From Straminergon stramineum (taxonomy: Eukaryota; Streptophyta; Bryopsida; Hypnales; Calliergonaceae): DNA of 64,000 nucleotides. The notes below the pieces were generated by a model that saw only the letters and a list, made by a program, of their open reading frames with translations, was not told where the DNA came from and did no database searches. This document shows positions 1 through 11,720 of the stretch, one piece after another; the first letter of the stretch is position 1, and each line of letters opens with the position of its first letter. The position numbers were made by a program, and so were the translations under genes. The stretch is taken from assembly GCA_963920665.1 (NCBI GenBank), contig OY987266.1, forward strand, positions 27,392,248 to 27,456,247, read 5' to 3'.

Positions 1-900
1 GGGTCCCGCAGGGACATTTTGTGTTTTACTCAGGGGTAAAAGTAAAACCTGCCCCTATTTGGAGCCGTGCCTTGGGTATGTTCTAAACCTCACCGGTCTC
101 ATTGAGGGTCTCTGATTGCAAATATGAATTCGGAATTTGCAAAAAAAATAATGTGCGAAAAATAAAAAATTCCTGCGTTTTCCCCCTGGTAAATCTGGTC
201 CCTACGGGGCCCACTTCGTTTGCAGGATTTAGTGTCCTCCTAGTCACCCTACCACCCTACCGTACCGGCCTACCCGGATTTCGAGACTGAGTTGCCAGGG
301 CTACGTTACCCATACAGCCATAAAATATCCCTACCTCCCTTATCCACACGCTGGTCAAGGACTCAACTCAAGGCGAGTCACTGGGGGGGAGTGGGGACTG
401 GGGACTGGGGCCCCTCTGCGCCAGTAAGAAGCTTACAATCGGCAGTCCTGGCCCCCCAAACCCGGAGGAACGGAACGGAATGGAACTGAAGTGAAGTTTA
501 CTTTACTTTAAGTTACTTCAGTTAAAATAAGGTAAGGTAGTCTGTCTGTACCGCCCGTCACTCGCAAACTTCGTCCATCAGGTCCCAAATAGAGTCAACC
601 GGTTCAATCGGCTGCTTCCAAACCAGCAGAGCTAATGTTGGTGGAGCTGCCCGGGAAACGGAACTTAATTTAATTGGCTTCCTTCTCCCAAGAGAAGGAG
701 TTGGGTTGGGTTAGGTTTAGGGTCCAAAGGGCACTGGTTGTATCCTCACCTTATTGGAAACCACTTCCAGGAAATCGTCCGTTCATTTCTCAGGTGGGCT
801 TAGATCAACAACTAGGTCGTAATGCATGATTATGTGGATTTGTTCCTATAATTGGGCATTATGACTTTTCATTCTAATTTAATCTGTTCATCCTCTTCTG
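1..900. other. GC-richer intergenic DNA, no recognised gene
   Basis: This stretch is clearly richer in G and C than the next 20 kb. It holds short open frames on both strands but none that I recognise. The piece TACCGCCCGTCACT near 549 resembles a small-subunit rRNA word, but the flanks do not match rRNA. It could be the edge of a gene or of an element lying to the left of the window. Confidence 0.5.
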
Positions 901-2348
901 TTAATGAAATCTAATTTCTTAGAAGTCAGTTGACGTCAAGCAATATCCTCATCATCAAGGATTGCGGAAAAAAATGTGCCTCCTACTTGGACTTGCCGTC
1001 CTTGTCGATGCATTCCCCCACCACCCCAATCCCCTCCTCGGACTCAAACATTGCCCCACACAAAATCTTCTAGTTTGGTTCATTTTCACCAATAGCAAAT
1101 TCTCATTAGCTACTTTCTTTCCAACTTCTGATTGGCAAGAGCTACAATCCTCCTCTTTCAAAGACATGCCGATTTTGAAACTAAACTCTAAATTTCATAG
1201 CACTGGATAAACATGAACAAGGAAGCAAGGGTTGGCCACCGCAACTTATCCTAAAGCGATACATCCCCTTGCCTTGACTAAGCTCTTCAAGCCCTTCAAC
1301 AACCAATGCTTATGCAAAACTTGCCTTGTCTAAGAATGTACTTGCCTCTAGCAACCCAGGTATTAGCCTTGCATTGGAAACGATAAGCCTCTAAAATCTG
1401 ATAATTTCGTAAATGCAATGACCTCATATCCATCTTTAATTTTGCACACCCATCAGTTGCTAGTTCTACCAATTTTTTGTCTGATTTTGGATCCTCTATT
1501 TTCATACTCCAATTTCTTATTTTTGTAAAGGCGCTTGCTAATAATGAATAAACTAGTAATTTTCCTTGAACATTTTTTCAAATCTTAATGTAAAGTATTA
1601 GCACCTATATTCAAAATATTTTGTACACTTACTAAAATTGCCATAGAAAATTGAAGAAATAGAAATTTTCTACAAAATTTGGGCAAATTGTGGTATAAGT
1701 AGTATACTATACAAAACAATTAGTTGAAATTTATTTAATATAGATTTTTATTTTTTAAAATGTATTGTAATTTATTAGAGAAAAAAACTCTTAAAATTGT
1801 TTAAGATTTTTAAGTAGAATGTGAACTCTTTATAGTATTTTGTGATAAGAATTTTACAAATTTCAATTTTTTATTGATTGAAATATTTTTGACTTAAATA
1901 TAACTTCAAGTATTTAAATTTTTCAATAATTTATTGAACAATATCATATATATAATTATAGTTTTATGGAGATTTATAGAGTGGATTATTAAAATTGTAC
2001 CTATTTCAAATGATATTTTAGTCAATAATATTTCAATAAATTAAAATTTTAAATTTGTGAAATCCTTACTACAGAAGTCCAAAATGAATTCTTATTCTAC
2101 TTGCTAGTCAGAGAATCTTGAAACAAAGTTACTTGTCTTTAAAGTTTTTGTTTGCTAATAAATTTTGCTAATTTCTAAAAAATTATATAAGTGAATTACT
2201 TGTACCTCAATGTATCAAACATTTGTTGAAAAATAATAATTTCTCAATTAGTTATTAAAAATTTTGAAGTGCATAAAAATTTATAAGAGCCATTATAATT
2301 GTAGATGAATAAAAGCATGGATTTGTCTAAACTAGTGTTCCAAGCGTT
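901..2348. other. AT-rich intergenic DNA with possible coding remnant
   Basis: The part 955-1505 is less AT-rich and has overlapping open frames of 60-80 codons on both strands, none of them recognised. It may be a scrap of an old element. From about 1510 on the sequence is very AT-rich with no gene-like signal. Confidence 0.4.
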
Positions 2349-3352
2349 CCAAGGGAAGGTGAGAGCTTTTATTTTTTTTCCATGCTTGTCATAGATGTAA
2401 AAACTTGTCCCCTATTTTGGGCCATCAAATTTGTATTTCATGACCTTGATAATACCCCACAAGGAAATAAAAAAATATTACATGATATTCTATTTTGTCA
2501 CTCATTTTTCTTGCATACTATAGAAAATAATTGGATTTTTTCATCTAACATAATCAACATTCAATTCTTACCTTGCTCTAAATAAGTTGAAAATTTTTGG
2601 ATTTTAAAAAAGCCAAATATCATTTTTGGTGAATTGGTTATTTTAATATTTATGGTTTTATATGATAATTGATTAAAAAACATTGGTGGTGAATTTTTTT
2701 AATTTAATTACATAGATATAAAGGAATCATACATACACACCTTTCATGTTAGAAAACATCCAATTAAATAACAAAAATATGATCCATACAAAGTTCAATG
2801 CAAGATGTTGCATGATCAAATTTTGTAAAGTAGATATCTTCATATCTCTATATTTTCACTATATTTTGCTATTTGATCCTCATATTGAACCTAATTTTGT
2901 ATATTTAAGAATGATAGTCTAATTACTTTGTCAAATTCTAGTAAAAATATAGAGATATTTGCTTTACAAAATTTGGTCATGCAACTCTTCAAAGATCATA
3001 TTTTTGTTACTTAATGGAGTGATTTTTATTATGAAAGATGTGTGTATGGATGTTTCTCGCATATGTATGCAATTGAATTAAAAAAATCCATTACCAATGT
3101 TTTTTAGTGAATTTATCATATAAAACCATGAATTTTATAAGAAGCAATTCACCAAAAATGGAGTTTTGCTTTTTTGAAATATTGTAAACTTATTTGGAAT
3201 ATGGTAAAAATTGAATGTGAATTGTGCCAAATGAAAAAAAAGACAAATTATATTCTATATTATGCCAAAAAAATTGAATGCCAAAATATGGGTTCAAAGT
3301 TTTCAAATTTTCTCAACCATGTTACATAATTTAGTCTTGCACCTTCCTTGAG
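2349..3352. repeat. Large imperfect inverted repeat (foldback element)
   Basis: A left arm (about 2349-2868) and a right arm (about 2931-3352) are reverse complements over most of their length. Matching pairs include GGTGAATTGG at 2628 with CAATTCACC at 3144, CAAATTTTGTAAAG at 2818 with CTTTACAAAATTTGG at 2962, and AAGGGAAGGTG at 2350 with CACCTTCCTTGAG at 3340. The loop is about 60 bases. The left arm is about 80 bases longer in its outer half. No transposase is present, so it is probably a foldback or MITE-like element. Its transcript would form a long hairpin. Confidence 0.8.
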
Positions 3353-3747
3353 GTAAAACTTTGGAGTTTTGCTTCAAATTTTTTACCCTTCCAAAGAAGG
3401 CTTGTAGAATTGGTGTGATGGGGTCCATTTTAATATGGTTTCCATTATTATATTAAAAAATATTTTGTTTGTAGTCAAAATGAGATTATGGATTCTTTTT
3501 AAATGCATTTTTTGGACAATATGAATAAACTATCAATTTTCAAAGTGCTAAAAATGCCTATATTCAAATGTGAATATAGACTCTCAAAAATAGAAGTTGG
3601 ATATTTTAGGCAAGAATCTAGATGGGATGGTTTTAAGAAAAGAGTCACAATTAGGTCATGTTACCTTAAGCTCAATGAGAATAATTTTGTTGTATGCAAT
3701 TGCCCTACCTCAAATTATAATAACATATAATTAAAAGTACAAAAAAA
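3353..3747. other. AT-rich spacer
   Basis: It contains a 75-codon open frame (3503-3730) with no recognisable domain. It is probably a chance frame in AT-rich DNA. It ends at the first base of the CACTA element. Confidence 0.4.
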
Positions 3748-4699
3748 CACTAGAAGAACCCTCTGTTTTTTTGGGTGTCTGACCCAAAACACATGATGTT
3801 TGAGTAAACATCAAAGTGTCAAAGAGTCAGATGGCACAAAAATCTAGACTTTTATAGACATTGCAAATAACCGTGATAGATTACAATAAAAACAAGGAGA
3901 TGCTATTATTGATATTGATGGTTTATTCTGATGTAACTAAAGACATATTGATGTTCTTTGATTCGTCAAGAAAAACATAGATTGCCACATCGGCAAGCCG
4001 ATTCAATTTGACTATGAGTAAATTAGTGAAAGTTACTGCAATTTAGGGGGTAAAATACTTGCCCAAGGTAGAAAAAAAGGGAAGGGCAACCACATTGTAG
4101 ATTTAGCCAAAAAAAAGATATGACACTTGAAGTGGTATATGATTTGTCATTCAACAAGCCTAACATGGATGCCACGTCAATAGAGTAGGTCTTTGCCATA
4201 GATATTGGATGATGTTTTCAAAGATGTCAATGTTAACATTGGGATGTTTTCTTAGACATCATTGAAAAGAACATTGTCTTCAGGTGCATGATAATGTCGC
4301 CTTCTAACACAAGGTATCTGATGTGCATTCCATAGCCTTGAACAAACTAGTAATGGGAAAGTTAGGGACAATATGGTTTCTACATGCAGGAAAGAAAATG
4401 ATGTTCATGGTTTACATAAGCATCCCTACACATGGCAATGAGGTTGCATGCACAACATATAGAATATGTAAAACCAATAGTTATGTGTCTTAATAAATAT
4501 CTATGAAAATGTGTTATTGTTCTTATGGACATTGAGGAGGACAACCCAACACTTTAGATGTCCTACCCAATGTCCACTACTTGTCACTCACAAGAGTAAT
4601 GGACATTTACATAATGCACTTCATCTTCTTCCACTACATTTTTATCTATTAGAGTTATACAATTTTATTCAGTATTAGCTAGAGGCCTTTAGTTACATA

Positions 4700-5520
4700 A
4701 TCCGACTCTTGTTGCAATGGTTGTAATCTCAAGCACTTGTCATCGTTGTGTAGTTGAATGATGTCTGGGGAGGCTTGTGGGAAATATAGTGCCCCATGTC
4801 TACCTCTAACATCTGTTGGCTTACAACCTTCCAACTAATTTTATGTGGATCGTTAGAGTCAAAAACTTGCTAGCAATATAGAGGAAATACAAATGAATTT
4901 GCGTGCACCTTCTCATCCATTTGATTGAAGTTTGCCAAGTTGAAACCATACCTATTCCGTTGAATGCTAGGAAATCAAGTAGCATAACTCTTCCTCACCT
5001 AATTGCACAACAAAACTATGATGCAATGGTTTCAATAATTTAGAACCAAGATTTCCTCAATATACTCACATATTCCTAGGTGCCTTCCATTGGACTCCCA
5101 TTTACAAGATCTCAACAAAGTTGACAAGTAAAAGACATTGCCACACATGAGTCACAAGTGAGAAGATCACCTTGTGAGTTGCAAACATGTAGATACATAC
5201 CAAAACAATACATTTGACGATGCGTTGTTGCATTCTACTATGGCAATTGTACGTACTACATCACATTATTTTTTGATGGACGTCCAAAGCATTCACCTTC
5301 CTTCACCACAAATGTCAACCACTCCACAAAAGGTGGAAATCTTAGTTAGGATGGATAACAAACAACTCTTTTTGGTTGCTCGCACCTTGACTACAGCCAA
5401 AAAGCTTTGTGCTCCTTCCATCTCTAGGCCTTTGCCAAGATGTATTCCTTGCATGACACATTGCTTGGTATTGTTTAGAGCACTAGTCTAAATAATTGCA
5501 CACAATAGCTTAACACCATG
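4700..5520 (-). pseudogene. CACTA transposase C-terminal remnant (DUF4216 region)
   Basis: Read on the minus strand, this segment is colinear with the CACTA transposase tail at 57.2-58.06 kb. Matches include the stretch around 4790-4990 against 57360-57550, and 5300-5490 against 57950-58060. No long open frame survives; frameshifts and stops interrupt it. The function was the C-terminal part of a Tnp2-type transposase. The assignment rests on nucleotide similarity to the better copy within the same window, not on a readable protein. Confidence 0.65.
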
Positions 5521-5814
5521 TATGAAGGCTACAGACATTTGTACTAATGTTTTTTTTATCGGTGTCCACATTTGCAAAGACAAACCACCTATGATGTCTA
5601 GTCATATATTAGCATTGATACCAATGTCATAGGAGACATCAACATGTTGCATGACATCTCATAAAATATCTAGATATTTAAATGCGGTCTAAAATTATAC
5701 TTGTAACAATTCTTGTGTTTTACATATCCCATATGGTTTGTCTAACCTCCTACCAACCCACTTGTATAAAGAGGTTGTCTTCTCCTCTCCATATACTTAC
5801 TATAAGTGGCTTTT

Positions 5815-6050
5815 GAGCCATGTGTTGTAATTTTCGATCGTGGTATATTGTATTTGGTATATTGTATGTGGTGTACTATGTAAGGCATATTGTATTGGAC
5901 ATTATAAAATACATTTGAAGCCATATGCTCTAATTTCTAAATATGATGTATTTTGAATGGTGTATTTTGTATTGTATATGATGCACTACACATGGTATAC
6001 TATATATGACATGTTGTATTAAACATTATAAAATACAAATGTAGTATGCA
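5815..6050. repeat. Diverged tandem duplication inside the CACTA element
   Basis: Words such as GGTATATTGTAT, ATTATAAAATACA and ACATTATAAAATACAAATG recur about 125 bases apart (5899 and 6023). It is a low-complexity TATTGTAT-rich stretch between the transposase remnant and the subterminal repeats. Confidence 0.5.
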
Positions 6051-6174
6051 ACACTCGTGAATTTGTCCTCTAAACATCATGTCAAATAGTGCATTCAACC
6101 ACATGAATGTCAAAAATGACATCATTTTGTTCTTCTACATCATATTCAACATTGCAAGAGTTATTCATGGTGAA

Positions 6175-6360
6175 ATGTAGACATCTACAATGACATCACA
6201 AAACATCTAGACATTTAAATTGACATCTCAAAAAACATTTTAGAAAATGTCTAGACATCTAAGTTGATGTCTCAATAAACGTTTGGACATCTAAGTTGAC
6301 GTCTTAGAAAATGTCTAGATGTCTAAGTTGACATCTCCAAAAACAATATTAAATTTCTTA
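6175..6360. repeat. GACATC-type subterminal repeats of the CACTA element
   Basis: About ten copies of GACATCTAAGTTGAC-like or TCTAGACATCT-like words occur in under 200 bases, in both orientations. CACTA elements typically carry short subterminal motifs that bind a TnpA-like protein, so these are candidate binding sites. The motif itself is directly visible; the binding role is inference from the family. Confidence 0.6.
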
Positions 6361-6702
6361 GACAATAGAAATGCTAATGTGGCATGCCATGTCATTCTTG
6401 TTGAATGCCACATCACTTTTCTTGAAGCCACGTCAAGTGCCACCTCAAATGTCATGTTGTGAATGGGAATGGATAAAAAAATCCTATGTGGCTTCCCACA
6501 TATGTGTGGTGCTTAGGTGGCAGCCACATGGCAACCTTTTAGGACCCCGTTGACCCATGTTTTTGGAGATGTCTAATCAAAAACACTTGGATGTCCAACA
6601 AGACTTTTGAAGTTTTTTGCATGTCCCCAACAACTCGATTTTTGGGACATCTAAGTAAATATGAAAACACGTCTTACACAACGTGCCCATGCAGAATCTT
6701 GA

Positions 6703-6732
6703 CACTAGAAAAAAAACAAGTTTCTTCTAGTG
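6703..6732. repeat. Terminal palindrome at the right CACTA end
   Basis: CACTAGAAA at 6703 and TTTCTTCTAGTG ending at 6732 form an inverted pair only 30 bases across. The outer half is the right terminus of the 3748-6732 element. The inner half looks like an extra terminus copy. Confidence 0.6.
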
Positions 6733-7421
6733 AACGACAACATTGCAAATGGAAAACTTTTGTAAGTATGATAAGGTAGATTCTTAACTTCTAAATGCTC
6801 AACTACTAGAAAGTAAAATTTATTTTGAATATTCATATTTAAGAATCAAAATTCCTTTAACACATTTGTATCATTTATTCATATATAGTATTCCGACTTC
6901 TTTTCATTGATATATTGCATGCTTTTTTTAAGCTTTTACAAGTGAATATTAGTTGGATGGAATGCACTTTTCACAAGCTTCATTATCCATTCAATAGATT
7001 ATTGAATGCTTAGGGACCCCAAACCACATATAGTCTAGTAGGAAGACCATGGATTCATCACACCTATCTATTGCCTTAGAAAAAACTTAGAATGGCATTC
7101 ATTTTATTATATTTATAATACTTGAATCCAAATTTGAATAAATTCATTGAATGAATTTCATTCTTTCAATATTTACATAAGGATCATCATATTATCAATA
7201 TTCATCACATACAAAAGAGTAATGATGTATGTGAGTAGGATAGAGAAACAAAGTAAATTTTAGCTTCAAAAGAATATAGGAATTTTTTTGAAATTTTTGT
7301 ATGTTCCTTTTTTTCCTTCCCATATTAACATGGATTAGTTGCATATTTAAAGTCGTGAAGCATTAAGTGACTAAGTTATTCACTTGATAAAAGATTTAGC
7401 CAATGTTTATTTTTCAATATA
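6733..7421. other. AT-rich spacer
   Basis: I see no gene or clear repeat here. Confidence 0.4.
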
Positions 7422-7424
7422 TCT

Positions 7425-7596
7425 CACTAGAAGAAAATCTTGTTGCTTCAACAAAATCTACATGACATTTCTATTCACTATAACATAGAAACATCAATTT
7501 CAACGTACATTTTGCGTTGAAATTGCCGTTTCAATGTTACAATGAACAAAAACATGATGTAGATTTTGTTGAAGGCAAAAAGGTTTTCTTCTAGTG
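7425..7596. mobile_element. CACTA-type foldback MITE, 172 bp
   Basis: It begins CACTAGAAGAAAATCTTG and ends TTTTCTTCTAGTG, and is flanked by a perfect TCT duplication (7422-7424 and 7597-7599), the 3-bp size expected for CACTA elements. The two halves are reverse complements almost throughout, for example CAACAAAATCTACAT at 7447 with ATGTAGATTTTGTTG near 7558 and TTTCAACG with CGTTGAAA at the centre. It has no coding capacity. Its ends match the element at 3748-6732, so that family is the likely source of transposase. Confidence 0.88.
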
Positions 7597-7599
7597 TCT

Positions 7600-10066
7600 C
7601 AATGTACTACATCCATTCCGTATAATTACCTTCTACAATAATTTCTAAGAAAAAGTTCATCATTAACCTACAAGATGTTGGCTCTCTAAAGGATTCCATT
7701 CAATAGTATAGGCTTATACAAGTTTCTTGGTTTTGAAAGAAAGTATAGTTTTGTTTCAAAATAATAGCTAAGCAATAGGAATGTTGTCTCTATTGGTGGG
7801 GACATAAAGGAGTTACTCAACAATAAAGATAACAATGCTTATGCTTAGCTTATCTAGCAAAAAAGACAACACCACTACCGCGTAGCAAATCCTTCTCACC
7901 AGACGATACAATAGCACTTGAATCCCTCTTAAATTTGCCTGTTGCACCCTTTCAAGTTCTAAAATACAATCCTCGTAAGAACACAAAAAAACAATTTTCA
8001 ATAAAACATAACTGCAAATCTACAATACTCAACAAAAGTTAACACTAAAGAAAATGATCCCAAGAAAGTAATGATATAAATCTTCTTCAATTCCTCCTAA
8101 CTTAGATTGCAAGGTTTTCCTAAATCAAACCCATCTAAGCCAAAGGAGAAAGCCAAAAACAAAATACAAGGTACTAAAATGATTCCAATGAAGGAAGCCA
8201 AGCTTTTAATTCCCATTAGGAGTCAAAATTGGAAACAATAACGAACAAATACCCTATTGAATCCTCTTAACTCTTCACCTTCCACTACCACTCATAAAGC
8301 CTAACAATCCTTCAATTTAGAATCAATTGGATGTGGGGTATTCTAATACTAGCATAAATCCATGGATGGGTGTGAATGCAAGCTTGCCAATTTCCCTTGG
8401 AAGTAGATTGGGTGGGTTGGGTTATAGGTAGATGTAAGGTGTACTAGTATAGATATGAATGCATGGATGAACATGGACTTAAAGTTGGAGCATGGATGGT
8501 ATAAGCAAGGACCTAAGGTCCAGGCACAAATACAAGCTTGGTACAAAGCCAATATAGGTGGAGATCTAAAGTCCAAGCTCTAACCCTAATTTGGATTAAC
8601 AATCAAGATGTTTGATACCTCAATTGAAGAAGACAAGTTCAAAAATAGCTAAAATGAGTGCATTTTATTTAGTAAAATTTGCAAAAGGTCACTTAGTTTG
8701 CAAATATATGAAGCCCTAAAACGGAGATTGAAAAAAATACAATATATGGTCCCATTGAATCTTAATTTCTCTGCATCAAATAGTTGGATGTTTTCAAAAT
8801 TTCTAAAACTCCTTCTCATTCCCAAATTCCTTGCACTAAAATGTTTTTGGGTAGGTGCACTTATTGTGTCAATGTTGATCATCATGCCATAGCTATCTTC
8901 ATTTTTGCCAAAAATTGGAGGCAAGTGCTTAATTATCAACACCAACAAGAAAATTCCACGTAGCATGTATGATCCAAAATGTCTTCAATTTCACATCACT
9001 ACCTATAGAATGACGAAATACAATTAAGAAAGTAAGTTCTATAAAAGAGGCCACTTTTGCACAATTGAGTCCAACCTAAAATAAAGAAAATAATATATTC
9101 TTATATTTTTCTTTAAATTCTATAAATTCAACTCCATGAATTTGAATTACTTAAAACGAAAACTAAAAGGATATAACTCACCATCCTTGGAATAAATTGT
9201 CATTCCTCCTTGCTCCATGTTTGTGATCAATTGGATAACGGAAATTGAAACTCATGAGAACAATAGTAAAACTTGATCTCAACATGACGCATCCCCCTCC
9301 ATGGTAATTTCCTCTAGATTTCCACCTCCAAGATTGCACCAACTTCAAGGAGAGAATTGTAGTGTCTCAAAGTCAACAATAAGTCATTTTTGGCAGCAAT
9401 AGCAAATGCAACATTATTAAATTTTACTTTCCATTTTTTTCCCCACTAATACCATTCACACCTATTGATGTGTTTGCACCCTAAACTAGTACACTCCCAT
9501 CCACTTAAATCTACAAAACCCTCTTCTAAGGGTAATTGGTGCATGTGCGTGTCCGCATCCATCCCTACATCTGAGCGCATACGAATATGCCCCCCTACCA
9601 AATCTCAACTGTCCAAAAAAAATTAGAATCCGGGCTTAGAATTGAGGTCTTTACTTGGGCCCCAACCTTAAGCCTAGACCTAGACCTTAGGTCCCTATCC
9701 ATATAGTTCACACCTATATCACGCCTAGACTTTAGGTTTCTGACTATTCTATCTATACCCATATTAAGACACCTCACTCATCCTAAAGGTGATTGCCAAT
9801 AAGTCCAGTGCTATTTTGTGTCACATTCAAAGTGACAAAGTTGTTTTCTGCTAGAACTTTTGAAGGTAGAACTTGATGAACTTGAAATTTTATTGGAGAT
9901 GGCTAACTTGATTTCAATCATATCCCTTATTTTTAAAATTGGAATTTTGCTAATTTGTCACAATTTGAGGCTTAAGGTTATTTAGTACTAGGGAGTACCC
10001 AAAATTAACAATTTAGAGCTCCCTTGGATGGACACTTTTTGTGGTCTATTTCTATTGCATTGCGCA
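7600..10066. other. AT-rich intergenic DNA
   Basis: Short open frames on both strands (for example 8649-8966 minus) show no recognisable domain. A word like GGACCTAAGGTC recurs near 8510 and, inverted, near 9685, which may reflect an old repeat. I see no gene. Confidence 0.4.
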
Positions 10067-10132
10067 CCAAAGGAAATCTAAGTGCCTACCAAAGGAAATC
10101 TAAGTGCCTACCAAAGGAAATTTAAGTTTCAA
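10067..10132. repeat. Three tandem copies of a ~23-bp unit
   Basis: ACCAAAGGAAATCTAAGTGC is repeated in tandem; the third copy has one change (ATTTAAGT). Confidence 0.8.
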
Positions 10133-10951
10133 CCTTAGTTTTGAAGTCTTAATTTTGATAAGCAATACAAAATATTTTATAGGTTAGTATTATTTTTAAA
10201 TAGCTAAAGGTTCAAAATGACAAATTACATGATGCAATATAATAACTATTTTATTTTTATAGTTTGAAAGTCATATACTATATGTTCAAGTCAAATTTGG
10301 CACCTTGGTGCTAAAATAATTTAATTTTGATATTTGGACAATTCGGCAATTTGATTTGAATTTTTTGGCTTTTGACACTTGGCTCTCTTTAATTTTTTGG
10401 CACTCCCCTTTGAATGGATTGATATTTTCTATTCATATGTAAAGGTTTTATTTTTTCTTCAGTTTTTCAAGAATAATTTTTTCTTATTCATAATTGGCAA
10501 CAATGAAATTTTTTCAAATTTTTGGAAATAATTTTATAATTTTTCAAATTTTAGACATGTTCTAAAGTTTCCATAATTATTTACAAATCTAACCTACATG
10601 TAGGGTATAGCATTTTGTTTTGATTACCTTTGGCTTTGGTTTGGCCTTCTTTGTGATGAAAAATTCTCATTGTATGCTTTGCCTTTGCTCTGACTTCCAA
10701 ATAATCTTAATTTAGCATCTCTATTCTATTTTCTATTTATATACATATACATATACATATACATACATACATACTCTTTATTTTGGTTTAAAATTACAAA
10801 TTGGATATATTTTATTATATTTTGACTTTCAATTTCTTTTTTTTATATGAAATTGTCTTCATGGAGTAAGGTCCTGTGGCTAGGGAAAGTGCTCTATATT
10901 GTATCTAGAAAAGAACCTGATGAGAGAATTCTACTTTGCTTTTTAATTTGA
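10133..10951. other. AT-rich spacer
   Basis: It holds a TACATA-type simple repeat at 10736-10772 and otherwise nothing I can name. Confidence 0.4.
10736..10772. repeat. (TACATA)n / (TACA)n microsatellite
   Basis: TATACATATACATATACA grades into CATACATACATAC. Confidence 0.85.
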
Positions 10952-11183
10952 ACTAGTGTGCCATGTACCAATGCTACAACAAAAAATTAATTTAAAAAAA
11001 AATCATAATATATTCAAAATTAATTTTTTCGTTCATTTGTTCAAATGCCACCAAACAAAGCCCATGAACCCTTCTTTGCAAATAGATTTTCAACAATACA
11101 AAGAATGTAATTGGGGGATGCATCTTTCAAGAATTTCACCATAACAAACAAAACAAAACAAACAACCTTATTTAAGGTATAGA
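10952..11183 (+). repeat. ~250-bp dispersed repeat, copy 1
   Basis: Family consensus visible in this window: it starts near CTAGTATGCC(A/C)TGTGCC, then ATTGCCACAACCAAAATAAA, an AT-rich part, CTTTCACACCATAGGTCC, AAACACCATGAAACAAAGCC, CACCCCTCCTTGCAAAGA, GGATGCATGGTT, GATCTCACCATAACAAACAA, and ends CTCATTTAAGGTATAG. No open frame is shared between copies. The two ends match only weakly when inverted, so the class (MITE, SINE or other) is open. Confidence 0.75.
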
Positions 11184-11208
11184 TGGATTAAATTATGGAT
11201 CTATAGAT

Positions 11209-11460
11209 CTATACCTTAAATGAGATTGTTTGTTTAATTTTGTTTGATTGCTTGTTATAGTGATCTCTTCTAGAGCGTATACCCTCTAGTCATGTTCTTC
11301 ACACCATCAAAAAGCCTTGTGTGAGGAGAGGAGCATGGGTTTTGTTTCATGACATGTGGACCAATATTGTGAAAGATATTGAAGTTTGAAGTTTTAATGA
11401 ATAAAAAAATTATAGAATTACTTTTATTTTGGCTTTGGCAATGGCATAGGGCACACTAGT
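11209..11460 (-). repeat. ~250-bp dispersed repeat, copy 2 (inverted)
   Basis: It starts CTATACCTTAAATGAG and ends GGGCACACTAGT. It sits tail-to-tail with copy 1, so the pair could fold into a hairpin of about 250 bp arms. Confidence 0.75.
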
Positions 11461-11720
11461 CTATACCTTAAATGAGTTAGTTGTTTTGTTAGTTTATTTT
11501 GTTTGTTTGTTTGTTACATTGAGATCTTCAGGATCGTACTTCCCTTGGTTGTGTTTTCGGTACACTCCGAAATTTTTTTGCAAAGACGGGTGCACATGCT
11601 TTGTTTTGTGCCATATGGACCTACGATGTGAAAGTTATTGAATTTCAAGTTTTTTATGATTGAAAAAATTAGAAAATTACTTTTACTTTTATTCTGGTTG
11701 TGGCAACGGCACTATAGACC
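11461..11720 (-). repeat. ~250-bp dispersed repeat, copy 3 (inverted)
   Basis: It abuts copy 2 directly, in the same orientation, starting CTATACCTTAAATGAG at 11461 and ending near GGCACTATAGACC. The junction without spacer suggests tandem growth or insertion at the terminus of another copy. Confidence 0.75.

Larger units (their letters stand above)
3748..6732. mobile_element. Degenerate CACTA (En/Spm-type) DNA transposon
   Basis: The left end reads CACTAGAAGAACCCTCTG at 3748 and the right end TTTCTTCTAGTG finishes at 6732, so the termini are inverted CACTAGAAGAA. Sequence just inside the left end matches the inside of the CACTA element at 53476 (shared words include ACACATGATG/ACACATCATG and a GCCACATC...GGTAAAAT block). 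The body holds a dead transposase remnant near 4.7-5.5 kb in minus orientation. The flanking 3-bp sites read AAA and AAC, so the expected 3-bp duplication is imperfect. At 3.0 kb it is much shorter than an autonomous CACTA element and looks internally deleted. Confidence 0.8.

Noticed and set aside
549..575. Small-subunit rRNA-like word TACCGCCCGTCACT
   Set aside because: The flanking bases do not follow any rRNA I know; the match is too short.
9595..9777. Arg-rich 60-codon minus ORF
   Set aside because: Short, no domain, and made of repeated CCTAGAC-type words.
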